Assembly (NCBI RefSeq): GCF_000633535.1
Contig: NZ_AYMR01000006.1
Span: forward strand, 124,001 to 188,000
From: Leifsonia aquatica H1aii
Lineage (GTDB): Bacteria; Actinomycetota; Actinomycetes; Actinomycetales; Microbacteriaceae
Direction: 5' to 3'
DNA length: 64,000 nt
Shown here piece after piece: positions 47,226-55,999 of the stretch (positions are counted from its first letter, which is position 1; every line of letters begins with the position of its first letter). The notes beneath the pieces were generated by a model. The model saw only the letters and a list, made by a program, of their open reading frames with translations, did no database searches and had not been told where the DNA came from. Both the position numbers and the translations under genes were made by a program.

Positions 47226-48332
47226 ATGGTCGATCCGCGGTGGCGGACCGTGCTCGCGGTCGTGCCCTACCTGGTCGCGGGCATGCTCGCGGCCTTCGCC
47301 GTCGGCGTGGGGTGGGGCCGGTGGGCGACGCTCGTCCCCGAGCTCGTCCTGTGCGCGGCCTACGTCGCGTGGGTGCTCGTGCTGCGCGATCTCCCCCTGC
47401 GCTGGCGCGGTCGGCCGGCGGCGATCGCGACGCTCCTGGTGGGCACCATCGTCATCAACCTCGCCCTCGTCCAGCTCGACAGCTGGTTCGCCTTCCTCAC
47501 CATCGCGACCTTCTCGCTGGCGTACTCGCTCGTCGCGTGGCCGTGGGAGCTGGTGGCGGTGGGCGCCACGGCCGTGGTGGCGGGCCTGGCCCAGGCCTCC
47601 GGCCTCGGGTTCGGCCTCGCCGGGATCGTCGGACGGGTCGCCGTGGTGGCGATCAACGTCGTGATCATGTGCGGTCTCTCGTTCGGTCTCCGCGTCGCCC
47701 GGCGGCAGGAGGAGCGCGCGGCCACCCTGCTCGAGCGGGCACGACTCGCGCACGAGATCCATGACACGCTCGCTCAAGGCTTCGCCGGGATCGTGACCCA
47801 GTTGCAGGCGGCCGAGCAGGCCGACGACGCCGCCGGCCGCGACCGGCACACCGGTGCCGCGCTGGCCCTGGCCCGCGAGGGCCTCTCGGAGGCGCGACGG
47901 TCGATGAACGCCCTGCGCCCGGCCGCCCTGGACGGTGCCGGGCTGGCCGGCGCGATCGCCGACGCCGCGCGGCGCTGGTCGGAGCGGACGGGCATCCCGG
48001 TGGATGTCGACGCACGCGAGGCGGCGGGTCCGCTCCCGACGGATGCCGAGGTCGCTCTGCTGCGGACCGCTCAGGAGGCCCTCGCGAACGTGGAGCGCCA
48101 TGCCGGCGCCCACCGTGTCACGCTGACCCTCCGTCAGGACGCCCGCGGCGCCCGCCTGGAGGTGCGCGACGACGGGCGCGGCTTCGACCCGGCGGCGCCG
48201 CGCCGGGACGACGTCGACGGCGGCTACGGTCTGATCGCGATGCGGGAGCGCATCGCCGGGCTCGCGGGCACGGTCGTGATCGACTCGGGGCCCGGCCGCG
48301 GGACGGCCGTGCGGGTCGAGGTGCCGGCATGA
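47226..48332 (+). CDS. NarL-type sensor histidine kinase
   Basis: A 368-residue kinase with six hydrophobic N-terminal segments (about 8-155) and no large extracellular domain, then HisKA_3 with phosphoacceptor His179 in LAHEIHDTLAQGFAG, and a HATPase domain (about 270-366; EALANVERHAG, DDGRGFDP). TAGGGT at 47213-47218, overlapping the previous stop, is 7 bases before ATG 47226. The stop overlaps the regulator start (ATGA). Confidence 0.9.
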   Translation: MVDPRWRTVLAVVPYLVAGMLAAFAVGVGWGRWATLVPELVLCAAYVAWVLVLRDLPLRWRGRPAAIATLLVGTIVINLALVQLDSWFAFLTIATFSLAYSLVAWPWELVAVGATAVVAGLAQASGLGFGLAGIVGRVAVVAINVVIMCGLSFGLRVARRQEERAATLLERARLAHEIHDTLAQGFAGIVTQLQAAEQADDAAGRDRHTGAALALAREGLSEARRSMNALRPAALDGAGLAGAIADAARRWSERTGIPVDVDAREAAGPLPTDAEVALLRTAQEALANVERHAGAHRVTLTLRQDARGARLEVRDDGRGFDPAAPRRDDVDGGYGLIAMRERIAGLAGTVVIDSGPGRGTAVRVEVPA

Positions 48333-48967
48333 GCCGGGTGCGGCTGCTCGTCGCCGACGACCACCCGGTCGTGCGCGACGGCATCGTCGGCATGGTCTCC
48401 TCGGATCCGGAGATCGAGGTGGTCGGCGAGGCGTCCGACGGTGCCGCCGCGGTCCGCCTCGCGCGGGCTCTCGAGCCGGACGTCGTGCTGATGGATCTCC
48501 GGATGCCGGGCGTCGACGGCGTCGGCGCGATCCGCGAGCTCACCCGGCTGGGCGTGCCGAGCCGGGTGGTCGTCCTCACCACCTATGCCTCCGACGCGGA
48601 TGTGCTGCCGGCGATCGAGGCCGGAGCCACCGGATACCTGCTCAAGGACGTCCCCCGCGACGAGCTGGTGCGAGCCATCCACGCGGCGGCGAGCGGGCAG
48701 GCGCCGCTCGCCCCGGCGGTCGCGTCGAGGCTGGTCGACCGGGTGCGCACGCCGGAGGCCGGCCTGCTGAGTCCCCGAGAGCTGCATGTGCTCGCGCTCG
48801 TCGCCGACGGTGCGACGAACCGGGAGGCGGGGAGCCGGCTGCACATCAGTGAGGCGACGGTCAAGACGCACCTGCTCAGCGTCTATGCCAAGCTCGGCGT
48901 CGGCGATCGTGCGTCGGCCGTGGCGGAGGGTTTCCGGAGGGGTCTGCTCGGCGGACCGTCCTCCTGA
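48329..48967 (+). CDS. NarL/LuxR-family response regulator
   Basis: A 212-residue regulator: receiver (about 3-120; ADDH at 9-12, phosphoacceptor Asp56 in LMDLRMPG, Lys in LLKDV) and LuxR helix-turn-helix (about 145-205, LSPRELHVLALVADGATNREAG and ATVKTHLLSVYAKLGV). It overlaps the kinase gene by 4 bases and is its partner. The 11-bp inverted repeat at 46716-46752 is a candidate target site. Confidence 0.92.
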   Translation: MSRVRLLVADDHPVVRDGIVGMVSSDPEIEVVGEASDGAAAVRLARALEPDVVLMDLRMPGVDGVGAIRELTRLGVPSRVVVLTTYASDADVLPAIEAGATGYLLKDVPRDELVRAIHAAASGQAPLAPAVASRLVDRVRTPEAGLLSPRELHVLALVADGATNREAGSRLHISEATVKTHLLSVYAKLGVGDRASAVAEGFRRGLLGGPSS

Positions 48968-49052
48968 GGGGTGGGGTCGAGACCGCGCGTCGACCGTCGT
49001 CACCGGATCGTCACAGACCTTTTACATGTGTAGAGTGGAAATAACTTGCAAG

Positions 49053-49068
49053 CACACGTCGAAGTGTG
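49053..49068. promoter_or_regulatory. Operator candidate before the amino-sugar operon
   Basis: CACAC (49053-49057) and GTGTG (49064-49068) flank GTCGAA, 71 bases before the first gene, in an AT-richer stretch with TTGCAA (49046-49051). The arms are short, so confidence is low; binding by the operon's own MurR/RpiR regulator is the natural hypothesis. Confidence 0.35.
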
Positions 49069-49138
49069 AAGGATAGTTTCATACCGGATGCACCAGCGTC
49101 CACCACACATTCCCCGGTTTCGAAGAGGAGACAGCACC

Positions 49139-50428
49139 ATGAAGAAGCGCTACCTCTCCGTCGCGGCAGTCACGATCGCAGCACTGGCCCTCACGGCCTG
49201 CTCGAGCGGTGGCAGCGGCGATGGAGGCTCGGTCGACGCGAAGGGCCAGAAGCTCAGCGTGTGGATCATGCAGGGCACCAACCCCGACTCCACGGCCTTC
49301 TTCAAGAAGGTCGGCGACGAGTTCACGAAGGAGACCGGAGCCACGCTCGATGTGCAGTTCGTCCAGTGGGCCGACGCGCACGACCGTTTCGTCACCTCCA
49401 TCGCCGGCAACACCACGCCGGATGTCGCGGAGACGGGCACCACCTGGACCGCCGAGTTCGCGGACGCGGGCGCCCTCGCCCCGATCGGCGACGACGTCAA
49501 GAAGGCCGGTCTCGAGGACGACCTCGTGAAGGGCCTCAAGGAGTCGGGCACCTACGACGGCGAGCTCTACGGCATGCCGTGGTACGCCGGCGTCCGCTCG
49601 CTGGTCTACCGCGCCGACGTCTTCACGGAGCTCGGCATCGAGGCTCCGAAGACCTGGGACGACATCGTCGCCGCCGGCGAGAAGATCAAGGCCGCGAAGC
49701 CCGACATGATCCCGTTCGCCGTGCCCGGCACCGCCGAGTTCGGCGTGTACCCGTGGGTCTGGGGCGCGGGCGGCCAGGTCGCCACCGAGAAGGGCGGCAC
49801 CTGGACCTCGGGTCTCGACAGCGCCAAGTCGCGTGAGGGCATCCAGTTCTACACCGACCTCGCCACCAAGTTCGGCTTCTCCACCTCCGGCGCCACCACC
49901 TGGAAGGAGACCGACGTGCTCGACAACTTCAATCAGGGCAAGGTCGCGATGGCCATCCAGGGCTCCTGGACCCCGGCCACGATCGTGCAGAAGGCCCCCG
50001 ACCTCGAGGGCAAGATCGCCGCGACCCCGATCCCGGGCAAGGACGGCGGAATCAGCCCGTCGGTGCTGGGCGGCTCGCACCTGAGCGTGTTCAACACGGC
50101 CAAGAACAAGGATCTGGCCTGGAAGTTCGTCGAGCTGATGACCACGGGCAAGTACGCCCAGGAGTGGGCGTCGCAGACCGGCTACTTTTCCGGTCTGAAC
50201 TCGCTGGTCACGAAGGCGATGGAGTCGGACGACCCGCTGGTCAAGCCGTTCGCCACGCAGATGGTCGACGGCGGCGCGTCCGTGCCGGTCACCCCGCAGT
50301 TCGGCGCGGTGCAGGCCAAGCAGACGACCAACGCGATGATCCAGTCCATCCTCTCCGGGCAGAAGACGGTCGACCAGGCGACGACCGACGCGGCCAAGGA
50401 GATGACCCAGCTGCTGAACGACAAGTAG
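49139..50428 (+). CDS. Sugar ABC transporter substrate-binding lipoprotein
   Basis: A 429-residue family-1 extracellular solute-binding protein. MKKRYLSVAAVTIAALALTA then Cys21 is a lipoprotein signal (lipobox LTAC). The mature protein has the usual two-lobe pattern, with GTYDGELYGMPWYAGVRSL and AMAIQGSWTPATI as ligand-cleft segments. ATG 49139 follows a GAGGAG site; an upstream in-frame ATG gives no signal peptide. It is the first gene of the operon and would deliver an amino sugar or muropeptide-derived disaccharide to the permeases. Confidence 0.92.
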   Translation: MKKRYLSVAAVTIAALALTACSSGGSGDGGSVDAKGQKLSVWIMQGTNPDSTAFFKKVGDEFTKETGATLDVQFVQWADAHDRFVTSIAGNTTPDVAETGTTWTAEFADAGALAPIGDDVKKAGLEDDLVKGLKESGTYDGELYGMPWYAGVRSLVYRADVFTELGIEAPKTWDDIVAAGEKIKAAKPDMIPFAVPGTAEFGVYPWVWGAGGQVATEKGGTWTSGLDSAKSREGIQFYTDLATKFGFSTSGATTWKETDVLDNFNQGKVAMAIQGSWTPATIVQKAPDLEGKIAATPIPGKDGGISPSVLGGSHLSVFNTAKNKDLAWKFVELMTTGKYAQEWASQTGYFSGLNSLVTKAMESDDPLVKPFATQMVDGGASVPVTPQFGAVQAKQTTNAMIQSILSGQKTVDQATTDAAKEMTQLLNDK

Positions 50429-50432
50429 CCCG

Positions 50433-51410
50433 ATGGCCATCGACGTTCGTCCCGAGACGCCGGCCGTGCGCACCGCGCGCGGCCGGCGCCCCGGCGCCCC
50501 CGCCCCGAAGCGCAGGCGCTCGTTCATCGCCGTGAGCCGGCCGTGGCTGCTGCTGGCGCCCGCGCTGGTCGTGCTCGCCGGGCTGCTGCTGTGGCCCCTC
50601 ATCCGCGTGGTGATCATCTCGCTGCAGGACTACGGCCTGCGCGAGATCGTCAGCGGCAAGACGAACTTCATCGGTCTCGAGAACTACGCCGAGATCTTCG
50701 GCAACTCCACCCTGTGGACGGTCGCGCTGCCGAACACCGTGGTGTTCGCCATCCTCTCCGTCGCCGGGACCGTCGCGCTCGGCACCCTCGTCGCCCTGCT
50801 GATGCAGAGCCTCGGCCCGACCTGGCGGACGATCGTCGGCAGCGCCATCATGATCGCCTGGGCGATGCCCGCCGTGACCGGCACGTACGTCTGGGTCTGG
50901 ATCTTCGACGCCGACAACGGCATCGTCAACCAGGTCCTCAAGAACCTGGGGCTCATGCACGAGTCCTTCAACTGGTTCACGAACCCGTTCACGTTCTACG
51001 GGATCGTGCTCCTCAACATCATCCACCACGGCTTCCCCTTCGTCGCGATCACCGTCCTCGCCGGCCTGCTCGGTGTCTCCAAGGAGATGCTGGAGGCGGC
51101 CGCGATGGACGGCGCGGGAGCGGTGCGCCGCTTCTTCTCGATCATCGTCCCGTCGCTCAAGCAGGTGTTCGCCGTCGTGATCATCCTGTCCACGATCTGG
51201 GACTTCAAGGTCTTCGCGCAGGTCTACCTGATGCCGGGAGGATCCGGCTCGAACCGTCAGGTGCTCAACCTCGGCGTGTGGTCGTACGTCGAGTCGTTCG
51301 GCCAGAACCGCTACGGCTTCGGCTCGGCGATCGCGGTGCTGCTCACCCTGGTGCTGCTCGCGATCACCGTCGTCTACGTCCGCACCATGCTCAAGGAGGA
51401 CAAGCTGTGA
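50433..51410 (+). CDS. Sugar ABC transporter permease 1
   Basis: A 325-residue MalF-type permease with a cytoplasmic Arg/Pro-rich N terminus and six hydrophobic helices. The EAA loop EAAAMDGAGAVRRFFSIIVPSL (about residues 220-241) contacts the ATPase. It starts 4 bases after the binding-protein gene. No ATP-binding subunit is encoded here; a shared MsmK-type ATPase elsewhere is typical for this transporter class. Confidence 0.91.
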   Translation: MAIDVRPETPAVRTARGRRPGAPAPKRRRSFIAVSRPWLLLAPALVVLAGLLLWPLIRVVIISLQDYGLREIVSGKTNFIGLENYAEIFGNSTLWTVALPNTVVFAILSVAGTVALGTLVALLMQSLGPTWRTIVGSAIMIAWAMPAVTGTYVWVWIFDADNGIVNQVLKNLGLMHESFNWFTNPFTFYGIVLLNIIHHGFPFVAITVLAGLLGVSKEMLEAAAMDGAGAVRRFFSIIVPSLKQVFAVVIILSTIWDFKVFAQVYLMPGGSGSNRQVLNLGVWSYVESFGQNRYGFGSAIAVLLTLVLLAITVVYVRTMLKEDKL

Positions 51411-52234
51411 AGCGCTCGGTCGGCGGCAGGATCGGCAAGGGCGTGCTCGTCGCGCTGCTGCTCGTCTTCACGCTCTTCCCCGTCTACTGGATGCTGTCGA
51501 GCGCCTTCGACAAGCGCGCGTCGAGCGGCGGTCAGTCGCTCGTGCCCCAGGAGTTCACGTTCGACAACTTCGCCTACGTGCTCACCAAGGGCGGCTTCGA
51601 CGTCTTCCTCCGCAACTCGCTGATCGTCGCGGTCGCGGTCGTGGTGATCTCGGCGGTGCTCGCCCTTCTGGCCTCAGTCGCGGTCGCGCGCTTCAATTTC
51701 AAGTTCCGCACGGCGATGCTGTTCATGATCCTCTCGGTGCAGATGGTCCCGCTGGAGGCGCTCGTCATCCCGCTGTTCGTGCAGGTGCGCGACCTCGGCC
51801 TCCTGAACCAGCTGCTCGGCCTGATCGTCGTGTACGTCGCGCTGTCGCTGCCCTTCGGCATCTGGATGCTGCGCGGCTTCGTCGCGGCCGTCCCCGTCGA
51901 GCTCGAAGAGGCGGCGTACCTCGACGGCGCCAGCTGGTGGCGGATGTTCCGCTCGGTGCTGTTCCCGCTGGTGATGCCGGGCCTGGTCGCGACCAGCGTC
52001 TTCGCGTTCATCACGGCGTGGAACGAGTTCATCTTCGCGATGACGCTGCTGGGCGGCGCGAGCGACAACTACACGGTCGCGATCGGCCTGAAGCAGTTCT
52101 TCGGCGAGCACACCAACGAGTGGGGATACGTGATGGCGGCCTCGACGATCATCACGATCCCGGTCATGATCTTCTTCGTGCTGGTCCAGCGCCGCCTGTC
52201 GAGCGGCCTGGTCGCCGGCGCCGTCAAGGGCTAG
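51407..52234 (+). CDS. Sugar ABC transporter permease 2
   Basis: A 275-residue MalG-type permease with six helices and the EAA loop EEAAYLDGASWWRMFRSVLFP at about residues 166-186. The GTG start at 51407 overlaps the previous stop (GTGA). With its partner it forms the membrane channel of the importer. Confidence 0.91.
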   Translation: MKRSVGGRIGKGVLVALLLVFTLFPVYWMLSSAFDKRASSGGQSLVPQEFTFDNFAYVLTKGGFDVFLRNSLIVAVAVVVISAVLALLASVAVARFNFKFRTAMLFMILSVQMVPLEALVIPLFVQVRDLGLLNQLLGLIVVYVALSLPFGIWMLRGFVAAVPVELEEAAYLDGASWWRMFRSVLFPLVMPGLVATSVFAFITAWNEFIFAMTLLGGASDNYTVAIGLKQFFGEHTNEWGYVMAASTIITIPVMIFFVLVQRRLSSGLVAGAVKG

Positions 52235-52244
52235 GGGGAGCGGG

Positions 52245-53759
52245 ATGAGCGCGAGCACCGATCCGGGCGTTCGCTCGCTGGTCGCGAGCGTGCTGTGGCC
52301 CGGCTTCCTGGGCCGCACGGCACCGGACTGGCTGCTGGACGCCCTCGACGAGGGCCTGGCCGGAGCGGTCTACTTCGGTCAGAACATCGACCCGGACGAC
52401 GGCTCCCAGCTCCCCGCGCTCTCCGCCCGGCTGCGCGAGGCGCGTCCCGGAGCGCTGCTCGGCATCGACGAGGAGGGTGGACCGGTGACCCGGCTGGAGG
52501 CCGCGCGCGGCTCCACGCTCCCGAGCGCCTCCCAGCTCGGCCGCGTCGACGACACCGCGGTCACCCGGGCGGCCGGCGGCGAGCTCGCCCGGCGGGTGCG
52601 CGCCGCCGGGGCGAACGTCGCGCTGGCACCGGTCGCGGACGTCAACACCAATCCGCGCAACCCGGTCATCGGCACCCGCTCCTTCGGGACCACCGCGGAC
52701 CTGGTCGGCCGCCACGTCGCCGCGATGGTCTCCGGCATCCAGGCCGGCGGCATCGCCGCGTGCGTCAAGCACTTCCCGGGCCACGGCGACACGGCGGTGG
52801 ACTCCCACCTCGGGCTGCCGCACGTGACCCTCCCGGCGTCGGCCGTCGAGGCGGAGCATCTCCCGCCGTTCCAGGCCGCCATCGACGCCGGTGCGGCCGC
52901 AGTGATGACCTCGCACGTGGTCGTCGACGCCTACGGCGACCTCCCCGCCACCCTCGACCCGAGAGTGCTCGGGATGCTCCGCGAACGCGGTTTCTCGGGC
53001 GCGATCATCACGGATGCGCTCGACATGGCCGCCATTCGCGCCGAGTTCGGTGCCGGGGCCGGTGCGGTGCGCGCGATCCTCGCCGGTGCCGACCTGCTCT
53101 GCATCGGCAACCCCTCGGACCTCGGACCCAAGCACGGTTCGACGAGCGACTTCGACGACTTCGCGGAGGTGCGCGACGCGCTCCTCGCCGCGGTGGACGA
53201 CGGCACGCTCCCGATCGCCGCGCTCGAGCGCGCGTCGCGGGCGGTCGCCGACCTCTCGGAGTGGACCGACGCCGCTTCCCGCGCGGGAGGCGCCACCAGC
53301 GACGACGGCGAGACGTTCGACGCGGCAGAGGTCGTCCGCGAGGCGATCGTCGTGCGGGGCTCCGCCTCCGTGCCCGCCGGGGACCGCGTCGTCCTCGACC
53401 TGCGGGACCGCGCCAGCGCCGCTGTGGCCTCCACGGCCGAGCCGTTCAGCGCCGCCCTCGGAGCCGAACGCGTCGTCGCGGGACCGCTCGGCGGCCGCGA
53501 CGTCGTCGCCACGATGAGCGATGCGCTCGGGCGGATCCCGGCAACGAGTGCCGTCGTGGCCCTGGCCGACGCCGTGCAGCCGGGGTCGCCGCAACGCCGG
53601 GCGCTCGGCATCCTCGCCGTCGCACGCCCCACCGCGGTGGTCGTCACCACCGGCCTCCCGGCGGCGGACGACCTCCCGCTCCCCACCGTCGACGCCTACG
53701 GATCCAGCCGGATCACCGCCGACGTCGTGGCCGAGATGCTCGCGGGGGTGACGGCGTGA
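52245..53759 (+). CDS. GH3 beta-N-acetylhexosaminidase (NagZ-like)
   Basis: A 504-residue GH3 enzyme. KHFPGHGDTAVDSH at 175-188 carries the His/Asp general acid-base dyad specific to NagZ-type hexosaminidases, and Asp257 (IITDALDM) is the nucleophile. LLGIDEEGGPVTRL at about 71-84 is also a family mark. A C-terminal extension of about 150 residues resembles the second domain of longer NagZ proteins. No signal peptide is present, so it would act inside the cell on imported GlcNAc-(anhydro)MurNAc. It lies 10 bases after the permease and overlaps anmK by 4 bases. Confidence 0.9.
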   Translation: MSASTDPGVRSLVASVLWPGFLGRTAPDWLLDALDEGLAGAVYFGQNIDPDDGSQLPALSARLREARPGALLGIDEEGGPVTRLEAARGSTLPSASQLGRVDDTAVTRAAGGELARRVRAAGANVALAPVADVNTNPRNPVIGTRSFGTTADLVGRHVAAMVSGIQAGGIAACVKHFPGHGDTAVDSHLGLPHVTLPASAVEAEHLPPFQAAIDAGAAAVMTSHVVVDAYGDLPATLDPRVLGMLRERGFSGAIITDALDMAAIRAEFGAGAGAVRAILAGADLLCIGNPSDLGPKHGSTSDFDDFAEVRDALLAAVDDGTLPIAALERASRAVADLSEWTDAASRAGGATSDDGETFDAAEVVREAIVVRGSASVPAGDRVVLDLRDRASAAVASTAEPFSAALGAERVVAGPLGGRDVVATMSDALGRIPATSAVVALADAVQPGSPQRRALGILAVARPTAVVVTTGLPAADDLPLPTVDAYGSSRITADVVAEMLAGVTA

Positions 53760-54976
53760 GGATCCTCTCGCTGCAGTCCGGCACCAGCGTCGACGGCATC
53801 GACGTGGCGGTGGTCGACATCGATCCGCTCGACGCGGGCGACCGCCCCCTGGTGCGCCTCGCCTCGGTGCTCGCCCGGACGGTGCCGTGGTCGGAGCCGA
53901 CCCGCGCGCTGCTGCTCGCCGCCGTCGAGGGCCGGAGCCTCACCCCCGCCGAGTTCGTGCGGATGGACACCCTCGCCGGTCAGGAGTTCGCGGAGGCAGC
54001 GGCGGGGGCGGCCGAGCAGGCCGGTGGTGTCGAGCTGGCGGTCTCGCACGGCCAGACGCTGCATCACTGGGTCGAGGACGGCCATGCCCGCGGCACCCTG
54101 CAGATCGGCCAGCCGGCGTGGATCGCCGAACGGCTCGGTGTCCCGGTGCTCTCCGACGTCCGGTCGGCCGACATCGCCGCCGGGGGAGAGGGCGCTCCGT
54201 TGATGGGGCTCTTCGACCGGGCCTGGCTCGCGGGCGAGGCCGCGCGCGACGGACGCCCCATCGCCACCGTCAACCTCGGCGGCATCGCCAACGTGCAGAT
54301 CGTGGAGCCCGACGGCGGGCTGATCGCCTTCGACAGCGGTCCGGCGAACGCCCTCATCGACGCGGCGGTCGCGCGCGCGACCGACGGTCGCCAGGGCCAG
54401 GACACCGACGGCGCACTCGCCGCGAGCGGGAGAGTGGACGAACGGCTTCTGAGCGCGCTGCTGGCCCACCCCTATTTCTCCGCTCCCGCTCCCAAGAGCA
54501 CGGGACGCGAGACGTTCGACCTGGGCGTGGTCGACGCGGCCGCCGCCCGCGCCGGCGTACGGCCCTCGCTCGCGGACCTGGTCGCGACCCTGACCTCCCT
54601 CACGGCCCGCACGGTCGCCGACGCCGTGCGCTCGTCGTCGTCCCACATCCCGGCTCGGGCGATCGTCTCGGGCGGGGGGACCCGCAACCCCGCGTTGATG
54701 CGGGCCCTCAGCGCCGTGCTCGGCCTGCACGGCGTCGAGGTGATCAGCAGCGAGGCGCTCGGCATCGATGCCGACCACAAGGAGTCGCTGCTCTTCGCCT
54801 TCGTCGGCTTCCTCAGCTGGCACGGCGTGCCCGCCGACCTGCCCGGCACTCCGCCCGGCCGCGCGCGGGTCCTCGGCAGGCTGACGCTCGCTCCCGACTC
54901 CGTCCCCGGCCGCCGCCTGCGCGGCGTCGCCGGGCTGACACTGGCCGCCGACCCCGCCGTGGCGGTGGCCCGGTGA
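53756..54976 (+). CDS. anmK: Anhydro-N-acetylmuramic acid kinase
   Basis: AnmK hydrates and phosphorylates 1,6-anhydro-MurNAc to MurNAc-6-phosphate. The 406-residue protein begins with the ATP-binding LSLQSGTSVDGIDVAVV (about 4-20; usual SGTSMDG with Val for Met), has LAVSHGQTLHH (about 92), VNLGGIANV (about 176), IAFDSGPANALID (about 190) and IVSGGGTRNP (about 300), all family landmarks. The GTG start overlaps the GH3 stop (GTGA). Confidence 0.93.
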   Translation: MRILSLQSGTSVDGIDVAVVDIDPLDAGDRPLVRLASVLARTVPWSEPTRALLLAAVEGRSLTPAEFVRMDTLAGQEFAEAAAGAAEQAGGVELAVSHGQTLHHWVEDGHARGTLQIGQPAWIAERLGVPVLSDVRSADIAAGGEGAPLMGLFDRAWLAGEAARDGRPIATVNLGGIANVQIVEPDGGLIAFDSGPANALIDAAVARATDGRQGQDTDGALAASGRVDERLLSALLAHPYFSAPAPKSTGRETFDLGVVDAAAARAGVRPSLADLVATLTSLTARTVADAVRSSSSHIPARAIVSGGGTRNPALMRALSAVLGLHGVEVISSEALGIDADHKESLLFAFVGFLSWHGVPADLPGTPPGRARVLGRLTLAPDSVPGRRLRGVAGLTLAADPAVAVAR

Positions 54977-55003
54977 CCGACGCACCGACGAAAGGACCAC
55001 TCC

Positions 55004-55999
55004 GTGGCTGAGCCGCACTCCCTCTCCGACCTCCGCGAGACGCTCGGGACGCTCGCGACCGAGGCGGTGAGCGAATCCACCCGCGACCTCGACATCATGT
55101 CGATCGAGGAGCTGGTGGAGGCGATGAACGCCGCCAACGCCGAGGTGCCCGTCGCGGTCGCCCGCGAGAGCGCGAGCATCACCGCGGCCGTGACCGGTGT
55201 GTCCGAGCGGATGCGCCGCGGCGGACGTCTCATCTATGCGGGCGCCGGCACCGCCGGACGCATGGGCGTCCTCGACGCCAGCGAGATCCCGCCGACCTTC
55301 GGCGCCCCACCCGAGCTCGTCGTCGGACTGATGGCCGGCGGCCCGGAAGCCCTGCACACCGCGGTGGAGAACGCCGAGGACGACGAGGAGGCCGGGCGCG
55401 GCGCCGTCCGTGCGATCACCGTCGGCCCGCTCGACGCGGTCGTCGGCATCTCCGCCTCCGGACGGACTCCGTTCGTGCTCGGCGCCATCGATCAGGCGCG
55501 CCGGGCGGGAGCCTTCACAGTCGGGCTGGCCTGCAACGCCGACTCCCCGCTCGGCCGCGACGCCGAGGTCGGCATCGAGGTCGTCGTGGGCCCGGAGATC
55601 CTCACCGGCTCGACCCGGCTCAAGGCCGGGACCGCCCAGAAGCTCGTCCTGAACATGATCAGCACGATCTCGATGGTGCGTCTCGGCAAGGTGTACGGCA
55701 ACCTCATGGTCGACCTCCGGGCCACCAACGCCAAGCTGCGCGCCCGCTCCGAGCGGACCGTTATGCTGGCGACGGGCACCGACGCGCAGCAGGCGGCGGA
55801 GGCGCTCGACGCGACCGGCGGCTGGATTAAGGCGGCGATTCTGATGAGCGAGACCACCCTCGACGCGGACGCCGCTGTGCGCCTCCTCGCCGAGCACGGC
55901 GGACGGCTGCGCGATGCCCTCCTCGCGGCCGACGGGGCCGGACGCGACCGGCTCAGTGCGCCGGGTGCCGCAGCGGTGCGGGTCGAGCATGGTGGCTGA
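55004..55999 (+). CDS. murQ: N-Acetylmuramic acid-6-phosphate etherase
   Basis: MurQ removes the lactyl ether from MurNAc-6-phosphate, giving GlcNAc-6-phosphate and lactate. The 331-residue SIS-domain protein has YAGAGTAGRMGVLDASEIPPTF at about 77-98 (with the catalytic Glu), a second family-typical ENAEDDEEAG near 122-131 and GISASGRTPFV (sugar-phosphate loop) at about 149. GTG 55004 has AAAGGA 9 bases upstream. It follows anmK by 27 bases and overlaps the regulator by 11 bases. Confidence 0.94.
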   Translation: MAEPHSLSDLRETLGTLATEAVSESTRDLDIMSIEELVEAMNAANAEVPVAVARESASITAAVTGVSERMRRGGRLIYAGAGTAGRMGVLDASEIPPTFGAPPELVVGLMAGGPEALHTAVENAEDDEEAGRGAVRAITVGPLDAVVGISASGRTPFVLGAIDQARRAGAFTVGLACNADSPLGRDAEVGIEVVVGPEILTGSTRLKAGTAQKLVLNMISTISMVRLGKVYGNLMVDLRATNAKLRARSERTVMLATGTDAQQAAEALDATGGWIKAAILMSETTLDADAAVRLLAEHGGRLRDALLAADGAGRDRLSAPGAAAVRVEHGG

